Source: Zygnema cylindricum | Lineage: Eukaryota > Streptophyta > Zygnematophyceae > Zygnematales > Zygnemataceae | Assembly: GCA_037447655.1 (NCBI GenBank) | Contig: JBBHKE010003457.1 | Span: 124,001-188,000 of the forward strand | DNA: 64,000 nucleotides | Direction: 5' to 3' | Shown: positions 35,758-46,700 of the stretch, in pieces | Numbering within the stretch: position 1 is the stretch's first letter | Layout: each line of letters opens with the position of its first letter | Program-made: the position numbers and the translations under genes | The notes under the pieces: generated by a model | Seen by the model: only the letters and a program-made list of their open reading frames with translations | What the model was told of the DNA's origin: nothing | Database searches by the model: none

Positions 35758-36309
35758 TCCAAGTGCATTTTTGGAGTTGTTATAAAGTTTATTTCCGCAC
35801 TTAAACCATCCGAATTCCGTAGCTGAGCACTATAATTGATTGCTGTAACAAGTGTTTCTATTAACTGTTTATTAATTGTAAGTCAGCAAAATTAATATGG
35901 TACTTGAATCCTTAAATCTGAGCATTATTGTTAATGGAACAATACATTTTTGTTTTATACCGAGTATGGTAAGCATGTGATTGATGTTACCAAGAACCGC
36001 AATTGCAATTGACAAATTGAAGTCATCAAACATTTCTCAAACATGGAAATTAGTCAATTTCAGGAAGTAAGGTAAACACCTCAACAATTGAAAGATGTAA
36101 GTGACAAAGGTAATTGACCACTTACTGAAAACTGTTAACTGGAAATTTTAAATGAGAACATATGCTGCTGAAAGATGTGGCTTAGCAGTAACAGTAATTC
36201 CCTTGGAAAGTAATTCCGATGGTAATGTAAATTGACTGTCCAGCAGTAGCAGGGAACAATTGTGAAAACTGAAATTGGGAACAACTGTAGTTGAAATTTA
36301 TAACTTGTA
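35758..36309. other. Spacer between opposed CT and GA tracts
   Basis: No ORF. It separates the CTGTCT tract from its reverse-complementary AGACAGAGA tract. Confidence 0.5.
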
Positions 36310-36680
36310 ACACATGGAATCGACAGCAAGACAAAGAAGACACAGAGATAGAGAGACGCATACAGAGATAGAGAGACAAGAGACGAGACATAGATTCCAA
36401 AACACAAAGACAGAGCATAATAAAATAGACAAAGATACCGAGGCAGATACCCAGATAGAGACAAAGACACAAGACAGAGAAATACAGTGAGACAGAGACA
36501 AAGAGACAAAGAGATAAGACAAAGAGAAACGTGATAGTCAGAAAGACAAGACAAAGAAATACATGATGGAGAGACACAGAAAGGCAAAAGACAAAAAAAT
36601 GATAAAGAGATAGAGGCAACAACAAAGAGCGATAGAGGAGGATTGTCACAAGAAACAAGAGACAAAGACATGGCCAATAT
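36310..36680. repeat. AGACAAAGA-rich simple repeat, inverted relative to 35241-35757
   Basis: About 370 bp of degenerate AGACAAAGAGACAAAGAGAT, the reverse complement type of the previous tract. Could form a large imperfect stem. Confidence 0.85.
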
Positions 36681-37385
36681 ATACAAATTAAAACACAAAC
36701 ACTAGAAATTGTATGCCAAATGTAAGAAAACATAAAACAAAAAGGTTGGCTTTGCTATTCGACAGAAATTTGAATGTTATAGATCACACTAAATGTCTGC
36801 ACCATAAGTTATTTTGCTAAACCCAAAAAAGATAAAATTGTTCAAAAAAGTATAATCTTGAGAAAAAAGTAGACTAAATGTCGTCCCTGTACATGCAACA
36901 TATCAAAACCTAGTTGTAATGTCGGCCACCATTTTCGTTATAGCCGTTTGAGTTATCTTTCAAATTTGTCGGTCCTCAAATATGGACGCCAAAAACGTTT
37001 TCATGACAATTTGGATGGTCGTTATCAAAACAAGTGACAAATTTTGAATTATCATCACCAAATGTTGCTTCTTCTGTTCTTGATCCACCCTGAAAAATAT
37101 TGGCAACTTTTAATGTTAAAATCCATACAGTTTCTAATATTGAGTTGGCATATTTCGATGTTATATTCCAATTTCACCTTTTTAATTAATCTATGTTAGT
37201 TTCACTTGCGTAAGTGTGGAAGTTGAGATGAATTTCATGTATGAAACATGTCGTTTTCCTAATACCATGAATTCCACTTTCGTCTATAAATGCACCCCAA
37301 AATAAAAACAACAACCTGTCGATTTCAATTTAATTTCCTTTTTTAACAATATTTAATGTCAATATATCAAATAAAAGAGTAGAAT
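36681..37385. other. Spacer, nothing recognised
   Basis: AT-rich, no ORF, no repeat structure seen. Confidence 0.4.
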
Positions 37386-37760
37386 GTTTAGTTCATGTTT
37401 AGAATGTAGTTCAGTTTATAATGAGCCGAAAGCAACCATGATATATTGTGAAAACTGTGTACTAAACTGTAAATAGGAAATTAGTTCACATTGTAAGTTG
37501 TTCAAACAGTTACAATGAGCAAAAACAACCTTGAAATAGTGTCAAAACTGCGTATCGAACTGAATGGAGGAATACTGAAAAAGGAAATGCAGTTCAGATT
37601 GTAAATTGTTCAAACAATTATAATGAGCCGAAAAAAACCATGAAATAGTGTCAAAGTGTGTACTGAACTGAAAATAAGAAAATAGTTCAGATTGTAACTT
37701 CTAGAAAAGTCATAACAAGAGGAAAACTACAGTGCATTAAACTGAAATTAACAAAATATT
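37386..37760. repeat. Tandem repeat, period about 100 bp
   Basis: Nearly four degenerate units. Recurrent landmarks are AATGAGCCGAAA at about 37420, 37516 and 37624, TGAAATAGTGTCAAA, and AGTTCAGATTGTAA. Confidence 0.75.
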
Positions 37761-38866
37761 TCTGATTGTGAACAGTTCTACAGTAAAAACGAGCAGAAAA
37801 TTACATATGTAAATTGTTTTTCCTCTTTTATTTCACGTTACATCTTTGGCTTTTGAGGCATATAATGTGTTTAAACTCCCTTTGCAATATCCTGTTTTCA
37901 TTACCCAACAACATTTGCCAATATCACATGCAAGTTTGAACATACATTGATGTATAGAAGACAGTAAACAAATGTTTGTCATCCTTCCCTATTTCATTAC
38001 ACTATGTTGATATGCTTTGAATCCATTTTTGCAAGAATGGTGAAAGTGGATGGTGGAAAGTAAAAAGACACGACATGGTAGAGAAGAGAAGGGCGTTCTG
38101 TGGCGTGATCAGCACGGCAATGTGCTGAAAGCCTCCACGTCGACAATGTGGCGTACAAAGAATACAAAATTTGTCAGCGTGTGGAGAGACGCCTCAATTG
38201 AAGCCGAGTGGAAGTTTCGCCTCATTTTTTGTACCACTTCATCTGTCACACTTTTTCGTACACGTCTACGTAAGTCACATTTTTAAGTAAAGTTATTTGC
38301 GTTTACATCCGAATGCTCTAAAAGTTGTACGGGAAATCTTCGCTAAAAAACAAAGTTACAAGACTAAGTTTCGGTTACATGCGAAAGTACCCTTAATAGT
38401 GACACGATGCACAAATTCAAAGTAAGTAAGTAACGTAGATCCACTTTCGAATACGGCAATTTCATAGTTCAACAAATGTCGGCATGACGTACTCTCCGTA
38501 CCTCCAGGATTCTCATTTAGGAATACGACTGTATGCACCGCTTGGTTCATTTAATCGGAAGTACGGACGCCATGTGCGACAGGAAGCATGTCAAACTTTT
38601 CCAAAAAGACAAAAGACAGTACGGCCAGTGGGCGAAGGTTTCTTCTAGAAGAGTAGTGGGCGTACGAACGCAGTGACCAAGTCGGAAACATCGTCGCAAA
38701 TCTCCGGCAGCCGACAAACGTTGACCATGGAGCAGTCGACTGAAACTCTGTCGCGGATTTGACACAAAGAAGCCGACAAGGAAGAAAAAGAAAGATTTTA
38801 TTTTGAAAAACGCGATGGTTAAACCATAAACGTACAAAACTTGATTGAAAAGTAAAATTGTTCAAT
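37761..38866. other. Spacer, no gene recognised
   Basis: A 78 aa plus frame (38050-38286) and two overlapping minus frames (38547-38916) show no motif. Confidence 0.4.
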
Positions 38867-39482
38867 ACACCGCGAATCGTAATTAGAGTAATGAAAAAAT
38901 TAGAGTAAAAAAACAAAAAAAAACAATTAGAGTAATGAACTCTAATTATTGTGATAAAACTTTTTCACAGAGGAAGTTTACTCTAATTTATTTAAGTACT
39001 CTATATTTGGTTATGTCGGCTATAATTATCCGCGCTGAAATAATGTACACTAAATTACGTAGACATACAAAATCTGTCGGTCCGTATAGTTTTGACGTCA
39101 TTATGACGTTAGTACTATTTGTCGCGCTAAATGTCAGTTAATGTTCACGCTAACGCCGATGCAGTCGACGGACGAGAGTTATGGGAACAGTTTTTTTTCG
39201 ATATGATTGATTTTTTGTTTAGTGCGAATTCACGTGCGAGTGGATTTTATTAAATCATTATTTGTACCTTTTTACTTATAAAAGTACAATTTTGCACGGT
39301 CGGGCGTCGTCCGTACTCCACACTATTTAAAACTAACCTATATTATAATTTTTAACGCTTATTAAACCTTACCTAAATTAGAATAATGAAAAAATTAGAA
39401 TCATTTACTCTATTTGACGTGATAGAGTCGAAATTTCGAGCGACCGAATTAGCGTTATTTACTCTAATTGCGATTCGCGGTG
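38867..39482. mobile_element. TA-target MITE, 616 bp
   Basis: TIR CACCGCGAATCGTAATTAGAG and, inverted, CACCGCGAATCGCAATTAGAG, with TA at 38865-38866 and 39483-39484. The best preserved member of its family here. The interior repeats AATTAGAGTAA and ACTCTAATT words. No transposase. Confidence 0.9.
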
Positions 39483-39692
39483 TACCATTAAAGGCTAGAA
39501 TTGTAAAACCAAAAGTACGTACAAAAATTGTAAAAGCAAACCAACACACAGAGTAAAGGAAAGCAAAGAAAACATAACACAAAAACAAAAACAAACACTA
39601 AAACTAAACTATAACAGCCTTAAAATTACACTTTATAGAGGGCCTAGATGACAAAAAAGGGCCGTCGGCCCAAAGCCTAATACAAAACTACA

Positions 39693-42600
39693 CTAAAGGT
39701 CTGAGGAACAAATATCATCAATGTGCACCGGGTGGCGGGCAGGTAAATCTCGTAGGCCTTGGCCATCGTTCACCACCCTGCTTTGTCGGATAAGATACGA
39801 TGCTTGAGATCGTTGAAGGGCAACAAAGTTATGTTGGCTGTAAAAGGTTGACATGAGAGCCAACGGAGGGCTGCCAGGTCCTCGAGCCTCAAATGACCGT
39901 CGAGCACAATCACGGATGAAGTTGTTGAACGACAGGTCCAAGGCCCCAAATATCTCCAAAGCAAACGGTATGAAGTTGTCGGCTGGGTCCTGATGAGCGT
40001 AATCGCGTTCTTTAGAAGCCGCTGCATCCCGAGCCGCAACACCAATATGTAATGCCGCACGCGTTAAAACATGGGATCTCGTCGGGTCGGTCAAAACTAC
40101 ACCCCCCAATGTTCTCTGTGCGCCTTGCAAAAATACGAGGTCCACACGAGGGTCACGCACTCCCCGAGATTAAGAACTTGGCAAGAGGATATGCGACACC
40201 TCATGTTTTACCGTATACCCGGCTTCACTACCAACAAAGGCGACTACATCTCGAACCATGTCATGCGCCACTGTACGTTCTCCACCATGTGAACAACGCA
40301 ACAAATGGACGCCTTGTTCATCTATAGATTGGCCACAAACGCAACAAGGCTTTCCCAAAAGGGAAGGGTGTGGCAAGCCAAGGCGTAGACGGAGTGCACA
40401 AGAAAATTGTTGAGAAGATAAACGAGGTGAGGCAAAAATTGGAGTAGCGACGAGCCAAGCCCCAACACGTGTTCTTGAACAAGAGCGCAGTGGAGCCCGT
40501 GCGTTTACTGTAGGTAGCGCCTCAAGTAGGTTCTTAAAATCAGCAGCGACGACCTTATCGGTGATATGTTGTTGCACCCGGGAATGAGTGCTGGTGAGGA
40601 GGGTAGAGAATGGAGGAACGACATCTTGGGCATCAGCTGGCAAAAGTAAACGAGTAGACAATAAGGTTTGCTGAAAAAATGAAGATCCTTCTTCAACGGT
40701 AAAGATCGCATGGGCCAAGATAGAATTATTATCTACCACAAACCTCGAACTAATGATGGATGCCACTAAAGCCCAACTACCCAAGTAAGCGGCCGATGCT
40801 ATGGTCGCTGTAGGACACAGACCAAGACCTCGAAAAAGACGTGTAAAGCAGATTGGCGACGAGCGAGAAGCCCTTCCAAGCGATAAAAAATACCATGCCC
40901 AAAGAGTTGATGCAAAATCGAAAAGAGAAGATTATCAAAATTCGAAAGTGTGGTAAGGAAAGAAGAACTTGGGGGTACAGTGCGCATTAAGTACAAGGGA
41001 AGTTGCAAAAAACCACGAATTAAAATAGTGAAAGCCACTTGGGAATCAGGCATTTTCGAAACGTCCTCAGAGTGAGAAAGGTAGTTTAATAAAGCATCCG
41101 TAACAAAATGGTGAACAAATTCATGGGCGCTAATTGGAGAACCTAAAACCCTTAACCCTTCTTGAGGCGTAGAAAAACGAAAGCCTACAAGGAGAGGGAA
41201 ATTTGGTTGCAGACTAATTGGTGACCACGCAACACATTTAGGGACTTTGACTGACAAGCCTATCTTTGAAAGTTGCTTAGAAAAATAGAAAGTTGCTCAG
41301 AAAAATAGTGGAGGGCAAGAACCACCAAGTCTGGTGGACCGATAATATGTGTGTCATCCGCCATCGAAGGGAACAAACAATTAGGGAAAGTCGTAGCGAA
41401 TGCTCGCAAGGCTTGTAAGTGAGCCAAAGCAAATAAAGGGGCTCCCAAAGGATCGCGTTGACGAATACCGGTAACTGAGTCCAAAGTGGGAAAATCTCCC
41501 AAAGGGCCACCAAGGGAGTAAATAAGTGAGCTGGGCGAGGAGTAAAAGGTGCGAACAAAAGGGAAATTTTGGTTGATGGGAGGGGGGGCTTGTCGCAACT
41601 CGCGAAAGATGGTGTTGCGATCCACAGTGTTTAAAGCATTAGCGATATCAACTTGGAGAACGACCCAATTTGGGTGCAGGTCTATAGTTGCAGGTAAACC
41701 ATGGACGACTGCCTCACAACCCCCTCGTGTAGCGACACCAAATTAATGAGGGGAAAAATAATCGTCGAACAACCCTTGAAGTTGTAGACATAATGATAGA
41801 GCCACAAGACAGTACAAAACCCCCCCTACAGAAAAAGGTGGAACACCTCCACTAAGGTTTGAAACAATAGCTAGACGTGTTGCTGCCAAAAGGGGTACTA
41901 TAGTGCATGGCACATTTCCTTGTGAAAATTGGGAAGCCACCTTAAACATTAAATCAAAACCCTAGGATGAATTTTATGAAGGGAAAATATCTCGAAAAGG
42001 CTCATATACCATCCCAAAAGGTCTCCCAGCCGAAACATGAGGGGATCGGACAAGATCTTTGGCGAAAGTATCTTGGTCAAGCTTAAAAGAGTCTAGAGGG
42101 TCATATGATTTAATAAAAGGCAAAGGTTCATTGGGTGCGGTGGGGTGAAGTGTGGCGAAGGGCCTGAACCGTTGACTTTGAAGCTGGAGATGGTGCGAAA
42201 GGCCGAAGAGCGCGAGCTGCTCAAGAAAGTTCACTGCAACGCCGAAGGTGCACAGCGCGACTTATGTGGGCTGTGGAGGTAGGAAGTGGAGCTTGACAGC
42301 GAGGAGGAATCACAAAAAGGGAGATAACTCTATCTCTATGTTCTTGTTGAAGAGATTCCCAATCCGCGCCGAAGAATCGTTGACATCTAGAACGTGATTC
42401 ACGGGATCGAATAGCGCCCCCACAAAAAGGTAAGACTAGAACCCAAGACTGGAACCCAAAGTGGAAACAAAAGGAAAAGGTGCCAGGCCTCTTAATTATT
42501 AACATCGTTAGCTAAAATTACGAGTGGGAACTAAAGTGCTGCTTGGACGACCTCTTGAAGATGTGGAGAATTGCGTGAGTAAAGTTGAGGCTGAGGGTAA

Positions 42601-42746
42601 CCGAGATGATAACAACCCAACACATAACAGTTGCGGATAAACTCCCAATCGTTATAAGAGGGGTGTTGTGGATTCAAGGAATTAGTAAGAGAAGGGCTGC
42701 TTGGAGAAGGCGACGGAGTCAAAACAACCTTTGGAGACGCTCTCAC
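39693..42746 (-). pseudogene. RT plus REL-endonuclease part of H
   Basis: Minus strand. RT is seen at 41625-40799: the GIRQRDPLGAPLFALAHL block, then the catalytic SMADDTHIIGPPDLV (A-D-D), KCVAWSP and the thumb. After SWALVASIISSRF (about 40780) comes the knuckle CCVCGQSIDEQGVHLLRC (about 40345-40295), a C..C..H..C arrangement. Next is an endonuclease-like region 40160-39693 with RVDLVF, VVLTDPTRS and a Lys in KERDY, matching the PD-(D/E)XK plan. In live elements this protein nicks target DNA and primes reverse transcription there. Six or more interruptions are present. The nuclease call is inference from motif spacing. Confidence 0.7.
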
Positions 42747-43000
42747 ATGTCTCGCGAAAATAGTGCTGGCAGCCTACTGCAACTCTGAGACTTCCATTGG
42801 TACTCAGAGTAGCAGCTTGCTAGAAGCCTATAGGATAACCTCAGTTCTTTAAGCTTTGTCTGAATATTGCTGACATCCTGAAAGAATATAGATTGACCAA
42901 ACTGCCCCCTCTTGGAAGGGCTGATTCCCCTGAGTCTGCCACAAAAAGAATTCTTGAATTTCCTCCCTTGAGCAGTTAATTATCAATGGTCAAAAATGAC

Positions 43001-43260
43001 CCTTTTATACAAGAGCCCTCTAAGAGAGAGAGGTGGCTACCTCTAATTTTCTAAGTCCTAAACCCCTCTCTAAACTCTCTCCTACTGATGTACGGAACTA
43101 ATCAATTGAGTGTACAGTACAGAAAGGTACTTGGTCCGAAGTACTTTTTGTACGGCCATTGTAGGACATGGCCAGAAAGACGACGCCTGACATATTCGGG
43201 TTTGTCATAGTATGTCCCCAAGATGCCGTCATCCAAAGTCATGTTTCTACGTGTCACCCG
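43001..43260 (-). promoter_or_regulatory. Putative Pol II promoter in E2 LTR
   Basis: On the element strand a TATA-like TTGTATAAAAGG (43016-43005) lies downstream of a 70 bp stretch with six GTAC words (43089-43155) and an ACGTGTC G-box-like word near 43250. The sister LTR has CCACGTGTCA at about 48583-48592. GTAC is the core bound by plant SBP/SPL factors and by copper-response factors. The functional link is inference. Confidence 0.5.
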
Positions 43261-43499
43261 TTGTGGTTATAATCAAAAACCGCTAAATCGACCATTCCGC
43301 GATGCTGGCTTCTTTCTCTGTCGTTAGATTGATGTCGGCCTTAATTTATAGCCGTTAAAAATACAAGTAGTACATTTCCCGTGTAATTCACTATTAACTG
43401 TGTCTGTGTGATTGTGGTCCATTTCTTAGTAAATTGAACTTCCATTTTTCGTCATCTTTAAGTAGCTATCATACCGTATATACTTTAGCACTGGTCTTA

Positions 43500-43570
43500 G
43501 ACTAGAGGGTAATACTAACGGCTACTTTGACGGATGGTAGGTACCAGGATCAAATCCTGGGTCCGTCAAT
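43500..43570 (+). other. tRNA-like module in E2 3' LTR
   Basis: A perfect T-arm, CCAGG ATCAAAT CCTGG (43544-43560), sits inside the pair TTGACGGA (43527-43534) and TCCGTCAA (43562-43569), giving an extended nested stem. The A-box half (TAGACTAGAGGGTAATAC) is decayed. Confidence 0.6.
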
Positions 43571-43620
43571 CCTTTTGGTAAGTTTACCAAGGATCTGCCT
43601 TTTGACTCTAAAAAGAGCAT

Positions 43621-43708
43621 AGGCAGCCGTGGCTCTAGCTTCCTCTCTAGCCTTTAGTGACTACGACAAGTTTGGGGGCTAGAGAGAGAAGTTAGAAGCA
43701 GGCTGCCT
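43621..43708 (-). other. Conserved U3 hairpin of the copia family
   Basis: Plus strand AGGCAGCC (43621-43628) pairs with GGCTGCCT (43701-43708). Inside, CTAGCTTCCTCTCTAGCC pairs with GGCTAGAGAGAGAAGTTAG. The loop contains AGTGACTACGACAAGT, kept in almost all sister LTRs. Confidence 0.75.
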
Positions 43709-43784
43709 CTGCTTTTTCTTGCTCTTATTTAAATCATTTAACTAAGCTAGAAAATACCTTTAATTTCAACACTCCCCTTATTCT

Positions 43785-46700
43785 CTAGTCACTTTTAATT
43801 TTAAGTCCACATTTCTCTCTGCAAAAAATTAATTTAGGAGAAGGTATAGGCTTGGTCATCATGTCTGCCACCATCTCAGTGTCTGGTCTGTATTCTAGAC
43901 TTATTATTTTGTTCTCCACCTTTTCCCTAATAAAGCTAAATCTGATGTCCATGTGTTTTGCATTAAAATGATGTTTGGGATTAGCAGCAATTGCAATTGC
44001 TGCTTGATTATCACAAAATATTTTTTTCTGAATTCCACTCTTAAGATGCCCCAATTCACCAAGCAAGGATTTATCCCACATCAATTCCTTCACAGCAGAG
44101 CAAGATGCCATATACTCTGCCTCCATGGTAGATTGAGCAATGACCTTTTGCTGCTTATTGCTCCAGCAAAGAGCACCATTCCCCACATACAACACATATC
44201 CAGATGTATATATTCTCATCGGAGCATCCCCATAGCTGGCATCACTCCAAGTGGTGATGTCATTGTTTTCCCCACCCAAATGCAGCCATAGATCCCTAGT
44301 TTCTATGAGATATATGAGGACCCTTTTTGCTGCTTCCATATCCTTTTTGGTAGGAGCATTCAGACTCCTACTAAGCACTCTTATAGCTGCTGCCAAATCC
44401 GGTCTGGTACAATTCATAAAATATATCAGACTGCCCACTACATGTCTGTATAGAATAGTTTGCATAAACTTCTTTTCTTTTGGACTTAGTTCATCATCTA
44501 GAATTAGGATGTCTGCTTCCTCACTCCCCTCACTTCCCTTCTTTAGATCCATGGGAGTCGTGCAATTGTTGGCTTTGAAATTTTTCTAGCATGTTTCCAA
44601 TTGCCTCTTTTTGAGTTAGTCTAATTATCATTTTTTTCCTATCTCTCTCTACTTGTATTCCCAGAATATATCTAGCCTCCCCCTTATCTTTCATTTCGAA
44701 TCTTCCCTTTAGATATGTTTTTAGTTTGTTAATTTTCTTTAATGACTTACTTAGAACAAAAAGATCATCAATTAAATTGCAATAAGATGACATTTTCCTC
44801 ATTTTCAAGAACATTAATTGAATGGTCTAAACAGATGCGAAAGTATCCCAGACTGGTAAGGAACTCATCAAGTTTCTTGTTCCACTGTCTGGGCGCCTGT
44901 TTCAAACCATAGAGAGATTTGATCAGGCGGCATACCTTACTTTCCTCTCCTTGTTCCACGAAACCTTCTAGCTGGCGCATGAAAATCTCCTCCTCTAGTT
45001 CTCCATGTAGGAATGCTGTCTTTATGTCCATCTGGTGTACTTCCATGTCTTCTACAGCTGCTTGACCGAGAAGTATTCGGACCGAGGGAAATCTGACGAC
45101 CGGAGCAAAGGTTTCTTCGTAGTCTATTCCCTCTTTCTGAGTAAAACCTTTCGCCACTAACCGAGCCTTATACCGCTCAATTGTATTGTCTGGATTCAGT
45201 TTTAGTTTGAAAACCCACTTACATCCAATTGGTTTTCTATCGGGTGGACAGTCCACCAGCTCCCATGTATCAGCCGCCATGATTGAAGCCATCTCTTCAT
45301 TGATGGCCGTCTTCCACCGGTTTCTTTCCGGACAGTTCATTGCCTCTTCATATGTTTGAGGTTCATCCGGGTGAGATAGTTTAGTTACCTTGTTATTAAC
45401 TTGTTTCTCTTGAAGCCTTTTGCTGCTTCTTCTCCCTCCCTCAAAATCTGCGGCTGGAATAGATGGTTCTCGTGGATTCTTTCGATTCACCACGGCTTCT
45501 CCCCTGTCCCTCGGATCCATATCCGTTTCCACCACGTCTTCCGCTTGTGTCATTGGCGTTTCCAAGTTCAAGTCTTTCTCTGTCTGTTTTGCATCTACAA
45601 GGATATCATCCGAACTTGGAAGAGTATCCATTTCTTGAAAATCCGGATAGTTAGGGAGATGAAAGTCATCAGAATTGTCTGACTCAACTCTGATTCTGAC
45701 TGATTTTGAGGATTTAAAGGGATCTACCGACTTCCCTTCATCCATAACTACTAGATGTTTTACTAATATTATATCTTCTCTCTTTAGATCATATACTCTA
45801 TACCCATTTACATCCTCATCATATCCTAGCAAGTATCCGGGTTTCCCTTTACGATCTAGTTTCCAGTTTGATTTATCTGTATCTAAACTAAAGACTTTAC
45901 TACCGAAAACCTTTAAATGATATAGATCTGGTTTTTGGCCGGTCCATTTCTCATATGGAGTTAGGCCTTTCACCGCCGAAGTTAGAACTCTGTTTCTAAA
46001 AAGATTTGCACAATTCATAGCTTCTGCCCAAAATCTTTTTCTTATCCTTTTATCTGACAACATACTCCGTGCACTATCATTTAGTGTCCTCTTCAATCTC
46101 TCGGCAACACCATTCTGTTCCACGTTTTTTGGAACTATCTTTTGATGTTGAACACCATCCTCCCTTAAGAACTCCTCAAACTGATTGGAGGTATATTCTC
46201 CTCCATTGTCACTTCTTACTCTCTTTATATGCCTTATATTGTTTGAAATACTCCCAAGTTTCTGATTTATTTTTCAGAAAGTATACTCGGGAGTATCGGG
46301 ACCAATCATCAGTAATGGTTAGCATAAATCTTTTGCCTCCGGGTGATGACACTCTCGCCGGTCCCCAAATGTCTGTGTGTACCAAATCCAGAACTTTTTC
46401 TCCTTTATAAGTTGCTTCCTTTGGGAATGGTTATCTGTGTGCTTTACCTTGAGCACACCCACTACAATCACTCACATTATCATTTTCCCCAAAGCGTATC
46501 CCTTCAACTACTCCCAACTTTTTCATTTCTCTTAACTTTTCTAGATTCACATGCCTAAGTCTCTTATGCCACAACATAATATCATTGACACCAGCATAGT
46601 AAAGTTTGAGTTTTTCATTACTTAAAGCAAGCCTGCACATTCCTTGGCTACCTTTCTTAGCAGTGAAATACACATCTTCCTCAAAGCTAGCTGTAAAGAA

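Larger units (their letters stand above)
42778..43771 (-). repeat. 3' LTR of E2
   Basis: TGCAACTCTGAGACTTCC to AATTTCAACA. Element-sense order: hairpin 43621-43708, TTGGTAAGTTTACCAA palindrome (43575-43590), tRNA-like 43500-43570, G-box region near 43250, GTAC cluster 43089-43155, TATA-like TTGTATAAAAGG near 43005-43016, and U5 with an 8 bp-stem hairpin at the very end. Confidence 0.88.

Noticed and set aside
35252-35804. Frames up to 177 aa rich in Leu, Ser, Cys and Val resembling membrane proteins
   Set aside because: All phases of a CTGTCT simple repeat are open; pure low complexity, no start context.
36135-36733. Minus-strand frames of 183 and 187 aa resembling membrane proteins
   Set aside because: Reverse translation of the AGACAAAGA repeat; two overlapping phases are equally open.
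45401-45920. Plus-strand frames of 60-93 aa opposite the E2 polyprotein
   Set aside because: Antisense shadows of copia pol; similar shadows occur opposite E1, E3 and E4.
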